Part shown: piece after piece, positions 56,904 to 64,000 of the stretch
Numbering within the stretch: the stretch's first letter is position 1
Layout of the letters: each line of letters begins with the position of its first letter
From: JANNSO01 sp964485395
GTDB taxonomy: Bacteria; Spirochaetota; Spirochaetia; Treponematales; UBA12059
Reading direction: 5' to 3'
Assembly: GCA_964485395.1 (NCBI GenBank)
Contig: CAZAJF010000009.1
Location: 46,834-110,833 of the forward strand
Length of the DNA stretch: 64,000 bases
Notes under the pieces: generated by a model
Database searches by the model: none
The model's input: only the letters and a program-made list of their open reading frames with translations
What the model was told of the DNA's origin: nothing
Made by a program: the position numbers and the translations under genes

Positions 56904-57827
56904 ATGGCATTGAAACGTCGCGCGGCGATTTTCGCCGTTCTCGGTATCGCGGCCACCATCGTCGTGGCGATCTGGAAACCGACCGTCCTTATTTACGGCC
57001 TCCAGCAGGCGGGCCTCTACGCGGCCATCGCGATACCCATGGGACTCATCCTCGGTATCGTCCACATCGTGAACCTTGCCCATGGCGAGTTCATGATGAT
57101 AGCGGCGTACGCCACCTATTTTGCGTGCAAGGCCACGGGCATGGACCCGCTCCTGGCCATCGTCCCCTCCGCCTTGGTAACCGCGGTTTTCGGATACATC
57201 ATCTACAGGCTTACGATACGGCGGGCCTTGAAGTCGCCCGAGCTCAACCAGCTCATCCTCACCTTCGGCTTGGCAATCACCATGACCCAGGCCGTGAATC
57301 TGCTCTTTACCTCGCAAACCAGAAAAATATCGCTTGAGTACGTTTCCGCCTCCATGTCCATCGGCGAGCTTTCGTTCGGCGTCTGGCCCTTCGTTTTCGT
57401 CGTCGTGGCCACGGCCATGGCAGTGGGTCTCCAGCTTTTCCTTACCCGCACCATTACAGGCAAGGCCGCTCTCGCGGTGGGCCAGAATCCGCGCGGGGCG
57501 GCGATCGTGGGCATCGACGTGGACAGGATCTACGGTCTCGTCTTCATCATCGCCAGCGCTCTCATCGGAGCCATGGGATCGCTCTTCCTCACGCGATCCG
57601 CTATTTTCCCCGGCGTAGGCGCGCCTTTTACAATGAAGAGTTTCTGCCTCGTCGCGATGGCGGGCATCGGCAATATACCCGGCGTCCTCGGCGCCAGCAT
57701 CCTGCTGGGGCTTTCGGAAAGTTTCCTGCGCGCCTTCCGGGGCCTGCGCGGCTGGGCAGACATCATTTTCTTCATATTGATCATTACAGTGATACTCGGA
57801 CGCACCATCAAGGGGAGGAAGTCGTGA
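56904..57827 (+). CDS. livH: Liv-type ABC permease LivH
   Basis: 307 residues with about eight to nine hydrophobic segments. The family stretch AAIAIPMGLILGIVHIVNLAHGEFMMIAAYATYF (LNLAHGEF-type motif) is near residue 40-70 and GVGAPFTMKSFCLVAMAGIGNIPGV near 245. It forms half of the membrane pore. The frame opens at 56877; ATG 56904 with an AAAGG site is preferred. livM begins inside its stop (GTGA). Confidence 0.9.
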   Translation: MALKRRAAIFAVLGIAATIVVAIWKPTVLIYGLQQAGLYAAIAIPMGLILGIVHIVNLAHGEFMMIAAYATYFACKATGMDPLLAIVPSALVTAVFGYIIYRLTIRRALKSPELNQLILTFGLAITMTQAVNLLFTSQTRKISLEYVSASMSIGELSFGVWPFVFVVVATAMAVGLQLFLTRTITGKAALAVGQNPRGAAIVGIDVDRIYGLVFIIASALIGAMGSLFLTRSAIFPGVGAPFTMKSFCLVAMAGIGNIPGVLGASILLGLSESFLRAFRGLRGWADIIFFILIITVILGRTIKGRKS

Positions 57828-58759
57828 ACAGAAATTTACTTCGGCTCATGGCGGCCCTCATCGGCGTGGCGGCGGTGGCCCTGCCGGCTTTCGCGGGCGC
57901 TTACCCGCTGCAGGTGGCGCGCAACGTCATCCTCTACATGGCCTTGGCCATCACCTGGGACATGCTGCTCCGCACGGGGCAGATATCCTTCGGCATCGCG
58001 GGGCTTTTCGGCCTTGGAGCCTATGCCGCCGTGCTCGGCGTCCTTCGCGCGGGCATGGCGCCGTGGCTGAGCATCGTGTTCGCCGCCCTTTTCTCCGGTG
58101 CGGCCGCCTTCCTCATCGGCTTCCTGATACTCAGGCTCAGGGCAATGTATTTCTCCATAGTAACCCTCGCGCTGGCGGAGATATTCCGCATCGTCATACA
58201 GAACCTGCCGGACTTCACCGGCGGTCCCGAGGGCGTCGTCCTGGAGGGCGTCATGTTCGGCGGCTCGGCCAAAGGCCTGTATTGGCTAACGTTGGCGGGA
58301 TTGGCCGTGGCCCTCGCGGCATCGTGGTGGTTCGAGAAAAGCAAGATACACTTCGCGCTTACGGCCATACGCAACAACGAGACCAGCGCCAAGTCGAGCG
58401 GCATCAATATCTTCAACTGGCTGCTCGTGGTGTTCGTCATCACCTCCGCCATACAGGGATTCCTCGGCGGCATCTACGTGCAGTCGTACGGCTTCGCGAC
58501 GCCCGACAGCGTATTCGACGCGAACTTTACTTTACTGCCGCTGGCCATCGCGCTGCTGGGCGGAATACACAGCACGGTAGGTCCCGTGTTCGGCGCCGTA
58601 CTGCTCGGCCTCGCCGCGGAATGGCTCAAGCTCAAGATTCCCTACGGCCACCTGGTGGTCTACGGCATCATCATAATCATCGTGATACTTTTCATGCCCC
58701 AGGGCATCTACGGGCTCATCAAAAAATCCATCAGGACACCGCAAAGGAGCAAGGCATGA
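57824..58759 (+). CDS. livM: Liv-type ABC permease LivM
   Basis: 311 residues with about eight to nine hydrophobic segments. GQISFGIAGLFGLGAYAAVLG near residue 50 and the loop ALTAIRNNETSAKSSGINIFNWLLVVFVITSAIQGFLGGIY (split, near residues 180-215) are diagnostic. GTG start overlapping the livH stop, with AGGGGAGG upstream. It is the second pore subunit. livG starts within its stop as ATGA. Confidence 0.9.
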   Translation: MNRNLLRLMAALIGVAAVALPAFAGAYPLQVARNVILYMALAITWDMLLRTGQISFGIAGLFGLGAYAAVLGVLRAGMAPWLSIVFAALFSGAAAFLIGFLILRLRAMYFSIVTLALAEIFRIVIQNLPDFTGGPEGVVLEGVMFGGSAKGLYWLTLAGLAVALAASWWFEKSKIHFALTAIRNNETSAKSSGINIFNWLLVVFVITSAIQGFLGGIYVQSYGFATPDSVFDANFTLLPLAIALLGGIHSTVGPVFGAVLLGLAAEWLKLKIPYGHLVVYGIIIIIVILFMPQGIYGLIKKSIRTPQRSKA

Positions 58760-59475
58760 CTACGCTGAAAACCGAAGGCCTCACGAGACGCTTCGAGGGA
58801 CTCGTAGCCGTGAACGATGTGTCGTTCTCCCTAGATTCAGGCGAGATTTTAGGAATCATCGGCCCCAACGGCGCAGGCAAGACCACGTTCATCAATCTGG
58901 TGTCCGGCATCACAATGCCGAGCGCCGGCCGCATCGAGTACAAAGGCAAAGACATAACCTATGCCCCGGCGCACCAGCGCGCACGCATGGGAATAGCCCG
59001 GACCTATCAGCTCATACATCCGCTTGAGAACCTGAGCCTCCTCGAGAACGTGATGGTGGGCTCCATTTTTTCCAGGGGCAGCAGCCTGAAGGTCGCCAGG
59101 CGCAAGGCCATGGATATCTGTTCCTCGCTGGGCCTCGCGGACCTGGATCGGAACCCGTCAAAATTGACCATACTTGAGATAAAGAAAATGGAGATAGCCA
59201 AAGCCCTGGCCAACGAACCGGAAGTGCTGTTCCTGGATGAAGTGATGGCAGGCCTCAACTCGGACGAAACCCGCGCTCTCATCGGCATGATTCAAAAGGT
59301 TGCAAAGGAACGTAAATTGGCTGTTGGGGTGGTGGAGCACGTTATGGGTGTCATCCGCGAGCTTACGCACCGCGTCATCGTGCTGGAGGCCGGCGAGCTC
59401 ATCGCCCAAGGTCCCTACGAGGAAGTCTCCAAGAATCCGCGGGTAATCGCGGCCTATCTGGGAGGTGCCGCATGA
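58756..59475 (+). CDS. livG: Liv-type ABC ATPase LivG
   Basis: 239 residues. Walker A GPNGAGKTT near residue 36, Walker B PEVLFLDEVMAGLNSDE and the family stretch GIARTYQLIHPLENLSLLENVMVG are present. The ABC signature is divergent: the usual LSGGQ is replaced by LTILEIKKMEIAKALA. Such variation is known in a subset of Liv-type ATPases but could weaken this site. It pairs with LivF. The reading frame is open far upstream (58063), but that part is a livM shadow; ATG 58756 overlaps the livM stop. Confidence 0.88.
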   Translation: MTTLKTEGLTRRFEGLVAVNDVSFSLDSGEILGIIGPNGAGKTTFINLVSGITMPSAGRIEYKGKDITYAPAHQRARMGIARTYQLIHPLENLSLLENVMVGSIFSRGSSLKVARRKAMDICSSLGLADLDRNPSKLTILEIKKMEIAKALANEPEVLFLDEVMAGLNSDETRALIGMIQKVAKERKLAVGVVEHVMGVIRELTHRVIVLEAGELIAQGPYEEVSKNPRVIAAYLGGAA

Positions 59476-60176
59476 TACTCGACGTGCAGAAACTGGAAAC
59501 GGGCTACGGCAAGCTCCGCGTGCTCACGGGCGTGGACCTGTGCGTGGGCAAGGAATCGGTGGGGCTGTTCGGGCCCAACGGCGCGGGCAAGACCACGCTC
59601 ATCAACACTATCATGGGCATCAACAAGCCCTGGTCGGGCACGGTGAACTTCGACGGCAGAAGCGTCGGCGGCAAGGCGACTCATCTGGTGGCGCGCTCGG
59701 GTATCGCGCTCGTGCCGCAGGAGCGCGAGCTGTTTCCCGGCATGAGCGTGGCGGACAACCTGGAGCTTGGCGCGGCTTTCGTTCCGCGCGCGGCGGGAAT
59801 CCACAAGCGTCAGCTGGACATGGTCACGGAACTTTTCCCTATCTTGAAAGAACGATACAAGCAGCTCGTGGGAACGATGTCCGGCGGCCAGCAGCGCATG
59901 GTGGCCATCGGTCGCGCGCTCATGGCCAACCCGCTGCTGCTCATCCTCGACGAACCCTCTCTGGGGCTTCAGCCGTCCATCGTGGCGGAAGTGTTCGAGC
60001 GCCTCGCCATGCTCAAGAAAGAAATGGCCATACTCGTTACCGAGCAGAACGTGCGCGAGAGCCTCAAGGCCATCGACCGCGGATACGTGCTGGAAAACGG
60101 TTCCATAGCACTGCAAGACACGGCCGAGGGTTTGGCCAAGAATCCGCATGTGCTGTCGGCCTATTTGGGAATATAG
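59472..60176 (+). CDS. livF: Liv-type ABC ATPase LivF
   Basis: 234 residues. Walker A GPNGAGKTT, signature MSGGQQRMVAIGRALM, Walker B LLILDEPSLGLQP and QERELFPGMSVADNLELG are typical of LivF. It overlaps livG as ATGA. Together livKHMGF form a complete importer. Confidence 0.92.
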   Translation: MILDVQKLETGYGKLRVLTGVDLCVGKESVGLFGPNGAGKTTLINTIMGINKPWSGTVNFDGRSVGGKATHLVARSGIALVPQERELFPGMSVADNLELGAAFVPRAAGIHKRQLDMVTELFPILKERYKQLVGTMSGGQQRMVAIGRALMANPLLLILDEPSLGLQPSIVAEVFERLAMLKKEMAILVTEQNVRESLKAIDRGYVLENGSIALQDTAEGLAKNPHVLSAYLGI

Positions 60177-60178
60177 CC

Positions 60179-60997
60179 ATGGAACGGCTTGTCGTGCGCG
60201 GCGCGGCTCTTGCGTATCAGCTGCAAGGCGAAGACTCCGGGAAGGGGACCGTCGCCCTGCTCAACGGCATAGCCATGTCAATGGCGCACTGGAAGCCCGT
60301 GACTGAAGCCCTGGTGGCGGCGGGCTTCCGCGTGCTGCTGCACGACATGCGCGGCCAGCTGCTGTCGGACAAGCCCGCGGAGCCGTACTCGTTCGAGGCG
60401 CATGCCGCGGACTTCGGCGCGATTCTCGACGAGACGGGCATCGGGCGGGTGCATCTGGCCGGCGCTTCGTACGGCGCCGAGACGGCCCTGTGCTTTGCCC
60501 GCGACTATCCGGGCAGGGTCTCGAGCCTGTGCATGATCGACGGCGTGTGCGAGACGGATGCGGTGCTCTCGGCGGCGGTGGAATCCTGGAAGCGGGCGGC
60601 GCAGGCCGACCCGTCGCTTTTTTACCGCGTCCTCCTGCCCTGGAACTACTCGCCGCAATGGCTTGCCGCCAATGGGGATTTCGTGCGCTCGCGCGAGGCT
60701 GCTGTGGCTTCGTTGCCGCCTGAATATTTCCGCGCCTTCGCCGGGCTCTGCGACGCCTTCCTTGCCATCGATCTTAAAAAAGACCTGGGCAGGATACACG
60801 CCCCTGCGCTGGTAATGGTCGGAGGATCCGATATACTCAAGGGTGAGCGCTTCGCAGGCCCCATGGCGGAAGGAATCGCCGGGTCAAGTTATAAAATAAT
60901 TCCAAATGCCGGGCATGCTGCCGTTATCGAGAGGCCGGACGAGGTCTCCCGCCTGATGCTTGAATTCCTCGCGGGCCTGAGGGCTTCGCCGCCATGA
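60179..60997 (+). CDS. Alpha/beta-hydrolase 1
   Basis: 272 residues. The oxyanion region is NGIAMSMAHWKPV in place of the usual HG-x-x. The nucleophile is Ser in GASYGAE, the acid is likely the Asp in MVGGSDILKG, and the His sits in PNAGHAAVIERPDEV. It could be an esterase, thioesterase or C-C bond hydrolase. It starts 2 nt after livF, so it is translationally linked to the importer. No signal peptide, so it acts in the cytoplasm. Confidence 0.85.
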   Translation: MERLVVRGAALAYQLQGEDSGKGTVALLNGIAMSMAHWKPVTEALVAAGFRVLLHDMRGQLLSDKPAEPYSFEAHAADFGAILDETGIGRVHLAGASYGAETALCFARDYPGRVSSLCMIDGVCETDAVLSAAVESWKRAAQADPSLFYRVLLPWNYSPQWLAANGDFVRSREAAVASLPPEYFRAFAGLCDAFLAIDLKKDLGRIHAPALVMVGGSDILKGERFAGPMAEGIAGSSYKIIPNAGHAAVIERPDEVSRLMLEFLAGLRASPP

Positions 60998-61013
60998 AAA
61001 CGGAGGTACGGAA

Positions 61014-61802
61014 ATGAACGAAGGCACGCTGCTCGTAAACGGACTCGCGATATTTTTTATAACGATGGGAGCGGGCGCTCCCGTGCTTTTCGTCCACGGC
61101 AACTTAGGCTCGAGTCTCTGGTGGTCCAAGTCCATGGACCTGCCCGGCTGGAGGGCCGTGGCCGTGGACCTGCCCAACTTCGGCCGCTCCGACCCGATTC
61201 CCGGATGGACGCCCTCAAGCGCGGACCTTGCGGATTACGCGCGCTACCTGGCGCTGTTCATAGAGGCGGCGGGTTTGGACCGTCCCGTGGTGGTTGCGCA
61301 TTCCCTCGGCGGCGCCGTCGCGCAGGTGCTGGCCGCCACCAGACCCGAGCTGATCCGGGCGCTCGTGCTCGTGGACTCAGGCGCGCCATCGGGCTTGAAA
61401 ACCCCGGAAGAGCGTTACCCGGGCATCGAGGCCATGCGAGCCAATCCCGCGTATCTGGCGATGGCCCTCAAGGCCGTGGTGCCTACGATGGCCGACGACG
61501 AGTGGTTCGGCGCTCTTGCCGCCGATGCGCAGCGCATGGCCGCACCCGCTTGGATAGGCAATGCCGCGGCCCTTACCCGTTTCGACTGGCGTGGAAAGCA
61601 CAAGTCTTTCAAGAAGCCCGTACTCGTGATTTGGGGCAGGAAGGACATTGTCGTGAGCGAGGACATGGCCCGCGAAACGGCTGCCGAATTCCCGAATGCC
61701 AAGCTCCTTATCCTCGAGACGGTAGGGCATTCCGTCATGGCGGAGGACCCGCTGCTCTGGAAAAAAACGTTGACGGATTTTCTGACCGGCGTGCGGGAAT
61801 AG
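61014..61802 (+). CDS. Alpha/beta-hydrolase 2
   Basis: 262 residues. The oxyanion motif VLFVHGNLGSSLWW, nucleophile Ser in VAHSLGGAVAQ, acid Asp in WGRKDIVVS and His in VGHSVMAEDP make a complete triad. GGAGG precedes ATG 61014. It follows hydrolase 1 by 16 nt and ends the operon. Only moderately similar to hydrolase 1, so the two probably act on different intermediates. Substrate unknown. Confidence 0.87.
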   Translation: MNEGTLLVNGLAIFFITMGAGAPVLFVHGNLGSSLWWSKSMDLPGWRAVAVDLPNFGRSDPIPGWTPSSADLADYARYLALFIEAAGLDRPVVVAHSLGGAVAQVLAATRPELIRALVLVDSGAPSGLKTPEERYPGIEAMRANPAYLAMALKAVVPTMADDEWFGALAADAQRMAAPAWIGNAAALTRFDWRGKHKSFKKPVLVIWGRKDIVVSEDMARETAAEFPNAKLLILETVGHSVMAEDPLLWKKTLTDFLTGVRE

Positions 61803-61903
61803 TCGCAGGTGAGAACGTTCACCCTGAAACAGGCGGGCATCATCGAGAAATGGGAGCTCCGTTTCGGGCCTAAGCTCGGTAGCTCCTCGCTGTACTGCAT
61901 CCT

Positions 61904-61940
61904 GGATTTAAGGTTTTAGGGAGACCCCCGGCTTAAATCC
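61904..61940 (+). terminator. Dyad after the hydrolase operon
   Basis: GGATTTAAG (61904-61912) and CTTAAATCC (61932-61940), with a GGG/CCC pairing inside the loop, 100 nt after hydrolase 2. Possible 3' end of the long Liv transcript. Confidence 0.4.
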
Positions 61941-62138
61941 AAAAATCGGATAGTGCAAGCCGAAGCCAGGCTTTTTCGATCAAAGCAGGATTAAGCTGGA
62001 TAGAAGAGCTTGAAAAAGAAAACATCAGGCTTCGGGATTCTCTGCGAGACCGGAGGATTCATCGCTATCGCTTTTGACTCCCGGATGGCAACGACAAGCT
62101 GAAGTAATTATTTTATTATAACGATGGGGAGGGGGCGG
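61941..62138. other. Non-coding stretch with a possible gene relic
   Basis: No intact gene. One plus-strand frame without a start codon (about 61931-62075) encodes a short coiled-coil-like piece, WIEELEKENIRLRDSLRD, before a TGA. It resembles the leucine-rich helix seen in many transposase OrfA proteins, but it is too short to assign. Confidence 0.3.
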
Positions 62139-62170
62139 CCGACCCGGAAAGACATTCTCTCCCGGGCCGG
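62139..62170 (-). terminator. Hairpin downstream of the rubredoxin gene
   Basis: CCGACCCGG (62139-62147) and CCGGGCCGG (62162-62170) pair with one mismatch, just after the rubredoxin stop in minus-strand sense. No T run follows directly. Confidence 0.5.
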
Positions 62171-62177
62171 TGCGCTT

Positions 62178-62339
62178 TCAACTGGCCGCGGAGAAATTAT
62201 CCTTGCCAGCGCCGCATTCCGGGCATGTCCAGTCCGCGGGGATCTTTTCGAAAGCCGTTCCCGGCACGATTCCGTTTCCCGGATCACCGGCCATCGGGTC
62301 ATAGATGTAGCCGCAAACGTCGCAGATATAGTTTTTCAT
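62178..62339 (-). CDS. Rubredoxin
   Basis: A 53-residue protein read from ATG 62339 on the minus strand. It begins MKNYICDVCGYIYDP and has the second iron-binding pair in DWTCPECGAGKDNF. The four cysteines (C6, C9, C39, C42) hold one iron. GGAGG lies 7 nt before the ATG. Rubredoxins carry single electrons in anaerobes, often from an NADH:rubredoxin reductase to superoxide reductase or rubrerythrin-type partners; the NADH dehydrogenase gene is divergent from it. Confidence 0.95.
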   Translation of the reverse strand: MKNYICDVCGYIYDPMAGDPGNGIVPGTAFEKIPADWTCPECGAGKDNFSAAS

Positions 62340-62543
62340 GTTCGATCCTCCATAGTTCCTTGATCTAGCCTGCGTCGCAGGTAAAATTAAATCTCCTCAA
62401 TCAAGAGGTAATTGTCAAGTACTCAAACTGAAATAAGCTGAAATCTGTGACGAAATATAGTATGGCCTCTATGTATTGGAGTTGACAGGGCTCACGGTGC
62501 AACTTATAATCTCTAGGAGCTCCAAAATCACTCGGAGGTTTTT
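62340..62543. other. Divergent regulatory region between rubredoxin and NADH dehydrogenase
   Basis: 204 bp. It carries the consensus promoter at 62482-62510. For the minus strand, a TTGACA (about 62413-62418) is present without a convincing -10. A small CCTC/GAGG dyad lies near 62396-62410. Confidence 0.5.
62482..62510 (+). promoter_or_regulatory. Perfect-consensus sigma70 promoter
   Basis: TTGACA (62482-62487), 17-bp spacer, TATAAT (62505-62510). Both hexamers and the spacing are ideal, so strong constitutive expression of the NADH dehydrogenase is expected. The leader is about 27 nt with GGAGG before the ATG. Confidence 0.85.
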
Positions 62544-63920
62544 ATGGCAGATTTAAAGCGAATTCTTATTGTAGGTGGCGGTTACGCAGGCGTCACCGCC
62601 GGTAAGATACTTGAAAAAGCATATCGCAGACGCGACGATGTAGAAATTGTTCTCGTGGACAAGCATCCTTACCACACGCTCATGACCGAGCTTCATGAAG
62701 TAGCCGGCTGGCGAACCGAACCGGAATCCATTCAGGTACCGTTCAAGAAAATTTTCGGCGGAACAAAAATAAAAGTCATTGCCGACACGGTCGAATCCAT
62801 CGATTTTGCCACGAACCAGGCGACGCTGCACAATTCCAAGATAAAATACGACCACGTAATACTCGGTGCGGGCGCGGATCCGGATTTCTTCCTGATTCCG
62901 GGAATCAAGGAAAACGCCTTTACCCTGGCTTCCTTCGAGGACGCCATGAAAATCCGCAGGCACCTGTATGACACATGGGAAGCCGCGGCCGCCGAAAGCG
63001 ACCCGATAAAACGCAAGAAACTATTGACCTTCACGGTAGCCGGCGCCGGCTTTACCGGCATAGAAATGCTGGGCGAGCTGCTGGAGCTCAGAACCGTCAT
63101 GTGTCAGAAGCATCATATCGCCGAGAGCGACGTCCGAATCATAATTATCGAAGCGCTCCCCTTCATCCTTGCCATGCTCGACGAAAAAGAACGCGCCAAA
63201 GCCCAGGCTTTCCTCTATAGACAGCATTGCGAACTCAGGCTGTCCTCCCCGATAGCCGGGGCGGAAAACGGCATCATCAAGCTGAAAGACGGAACCTTCA
63301 TCGAGGCGGGAACCTTCATCTGGACCTGCGGCGTCTCCGGCGCGCATTTCTCGGGAGGCCTCGGGCTCGAAGCCAAGCGAAACCGCATCGTCACGAACGA
63401 AAACATGAAAGTGGAAGGACATTCCAACGTGTGGGCGGCCGGCGACAATCTGTGGTTCGCCGAAGGCGGCAAGCCCCTGCCGCAAATCGTCGAGGCGGCC
63501 CACCAGACCGCTCACGTGGCGGCGCATAATATTATAACCACCATGGCGGGCAGCGGAAAGCTCAAGTCCTTCAAGTCCAGCTTCCACGGTTTCATGATTT
63601 CCCTCGGCGGCAAGTACGGCGTCGCGGATGCGGGCGGAATAAAAGTCTCGGGCTTTTTCGCCGTAGCGATGAAGCACATGATCAATTTCTACTATCTGTT
63701 CACGATAGCCGGCGTCAACCAGTGCTGGGAATACGCAAAACACGAATTCCTGGACATCAAGGACGGGCGCTCCCTCATCGGCGGTTTCGCAGAGCACAAG
63801 ACCCGAGGCTATTGGCTGGTGCCACTTCGTTTCTGGCTCGGTTTCAGCTGGGTAATGGAAGGTCTCAACAAGGTCGGCGAAGGCTGGCTCAAATTCGCCG
63901 AAGGCTCGAAATCCTGGTAG
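62544..63920 (+). CDS. Type II NADH dehydrogenase-like flavoprotein with truncated DoxX-like tail
   Basis: 458 residues. FAD-binding KRILIVGGGYAGVTAGKILEK at the N-terminus, the NADH-binding Rossmann motif TVAGAGFTGIEMLGEL near residue 165, and the second FAD contact NVWAAGDNLWF near 300 identify a non-proton-pumping NADH:quinone-type oxidoreductase. The last ~35 residues (WLVPLRFWLGFSWVMEGLNKVGEGWLKF) look like the first helix of a DoxX membrane domain, which ends abruptly at a TAG (63918-63920). The same frame stays open past it to the window edge, so the gene may be interrupted or read through. GGAGG precedes the ATG. Confidence 0.85.
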   Translation: MADLKRILIVGGGYAGVTAGKILEKAYRRRDDVEIVLVDKHPYHTLMTELHEVAGWRTEPESIQVPFKKIFGGTKIKVIADTVESIDFATNQATLHNSKIKYDHVILGAGADPDFFLIPGIKENAFTLASFEDAMKIRRHLYDTWEAAAAESDPIKRKKLLTFTVAGAGFTGIEMLGELLELRTVMCQKHHIAESDVRIIIIEALPFILAMLDEKERAKAQAFLYRQHCELRLSSPIAGAENGIIKLKDGTFIEAGTFIWTCGVSGAHFSGGLGLEAKRNRIVTNENMKVEGHSNVWAAGDNLWFAEGGKPLPQIVEAAHQTAHVAAHNIITTMAGSGKLKSFKSSFHGFMISLGGKYGVADAGGIKVSGFFAVAMKHMINFYYLFTIAGVNQCWEYAKHEFLDIKDGRSLIGGFAEHKTRGYWLVPLRFWLGFSWVMEGLNKVGEGWLKFAEGSKSW

Positions 63921-64000
63921 ATGTTCTCCCAGGGCGTAACGCAGGCCGGCGTAAAAGCCGGGGATGCGATTTCCCCCGATCTTCACTCCTTGGTAGACGG
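63921..64000 (+). pseudogene. Possible continuation of the NADH dehydrogenase/DoxX fusion after an in-frame TAG
   Basis: Directly after the TAG the same frame reads MFSQGVTQAGVKAGDAIS and onward without a stop for 26 codons to the window end, with codon choice like the genes around it. It is either the severed C-terminal part of the DoxX-fused enzyme, a sequence error at the TAG, or a new start at ATG 63921 with no ribosome site of its own. Confidence 0.4.

Noticed and set aside
58063..58755. Long N-terminal extension of livG
   Set aside because: Shadow of livM in another frame; the ABC domain begins exactly at ATG 58756.
59465..60178. Long N-terminal extension of alpha/beta-hydrolase 1
   Set aside because: Shadow of livF, Arg/Gly/His-rich; the hydrolase fold starts at ATG 60179.
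48692..61802. Conventional fatty-acid synthesis (fab) cluster
   Set aside because: No acyl carrier protein, FabD, FabF, FabZ or FabI gene; instead CoA transferase, thiolase and an importer are present, and the KASIII active sites are altered.
63918..63920. Genome-wide reassignment of TAG to an amino acid
   Set aside because: TAG is a normal terminator of several intact genes here, including both convergent receptors, livF and hydrolase 2.

Overview
The window is a densely packed bacterial chromosome segment of moderately high GC, with ordinary genetic-code usage (many genes end in TAG, TAA or TGA). The mix suggests a free-living or gut-associated anaerobic spirochaete (Treponema/Rectinema-like): receptors carrying the AMNASIEAAHAG hairpin signature, a six-membrane-segment receptor, complex TPR sensor kinases, a rubredoxin, and CoA-based fermentative and purine catabolism. 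This assignment is inference from gene content, not a marker-gene identification.

Layout. 1-241: 5' end of leucyl-tRNA synthetase (minus strand). 636-3454: diguanylate cyclase and a lipoprotein of the alkaline-phosphatase superfamily. 3481-9153: complete oligopeptide ABC importer operon (oppABCDF), with a terminator-like hairpin after oppA and a terminator at its end. 9424-10761: MFS transporter. 10841-20969: a signalling block with two convergent chemoreceptors whose stop codons share a CTAG, a periplasmic Cache protein, and a three-gene phosphorelay/c-di-GMP operon. 21199-36079: a catabolic block with amidase, CaiB-type CoA transferase, cyclase-family hydrolase, AllG/AllF-like proteins, a xanthine/uracil permease, an AllH-like protein, a class III adenylate cyclase and a three-subunit xanthine-dehydrogenase-type molybdoenzyme. 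Together these point to purine/ureide-nitrogen use. Palindromic CTCCGTG-type repeats sit between several of these genes.

36288-41759: a DUF438/hemerythrin/PAS protein, a six-TM chemoreceptor, a degenerate SpoIIE-like phosphatase and a CX5R phosphatase. 42301-48639: an NAD-salvage divergon. The nadR-pnuC-ARH operon faces nrtR-ARH-asparaginase-FMN lipoprotein. Two 17-bp palindromes directly abut the two start codons, which suggests NrtR-controlled, leaderless transcripts.

48692-61802: a thirteen-gene divergent regulon around a tandem TetR regulator. It has thiolase, CoA transferase, two atypical KASIII-like proteins, an SDR, a full branched-chain-amino-acid-type ABC importer (livKHMGF) and two alpha/beta hydrolases. 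It looks like an uptake-and-CoA-activation pathway for an unidentified organic acid and is the best candidate in this window for an undescribed pathway.

62178-64000: a 53-residue rubredoxin, a consensus sigma70 promoter, and a type II NADH dehydrogenase whose C-terminal DoxX-like segment is cut by an in-frame TAG with apparently coding sequence continuing beyond it to the window edge.
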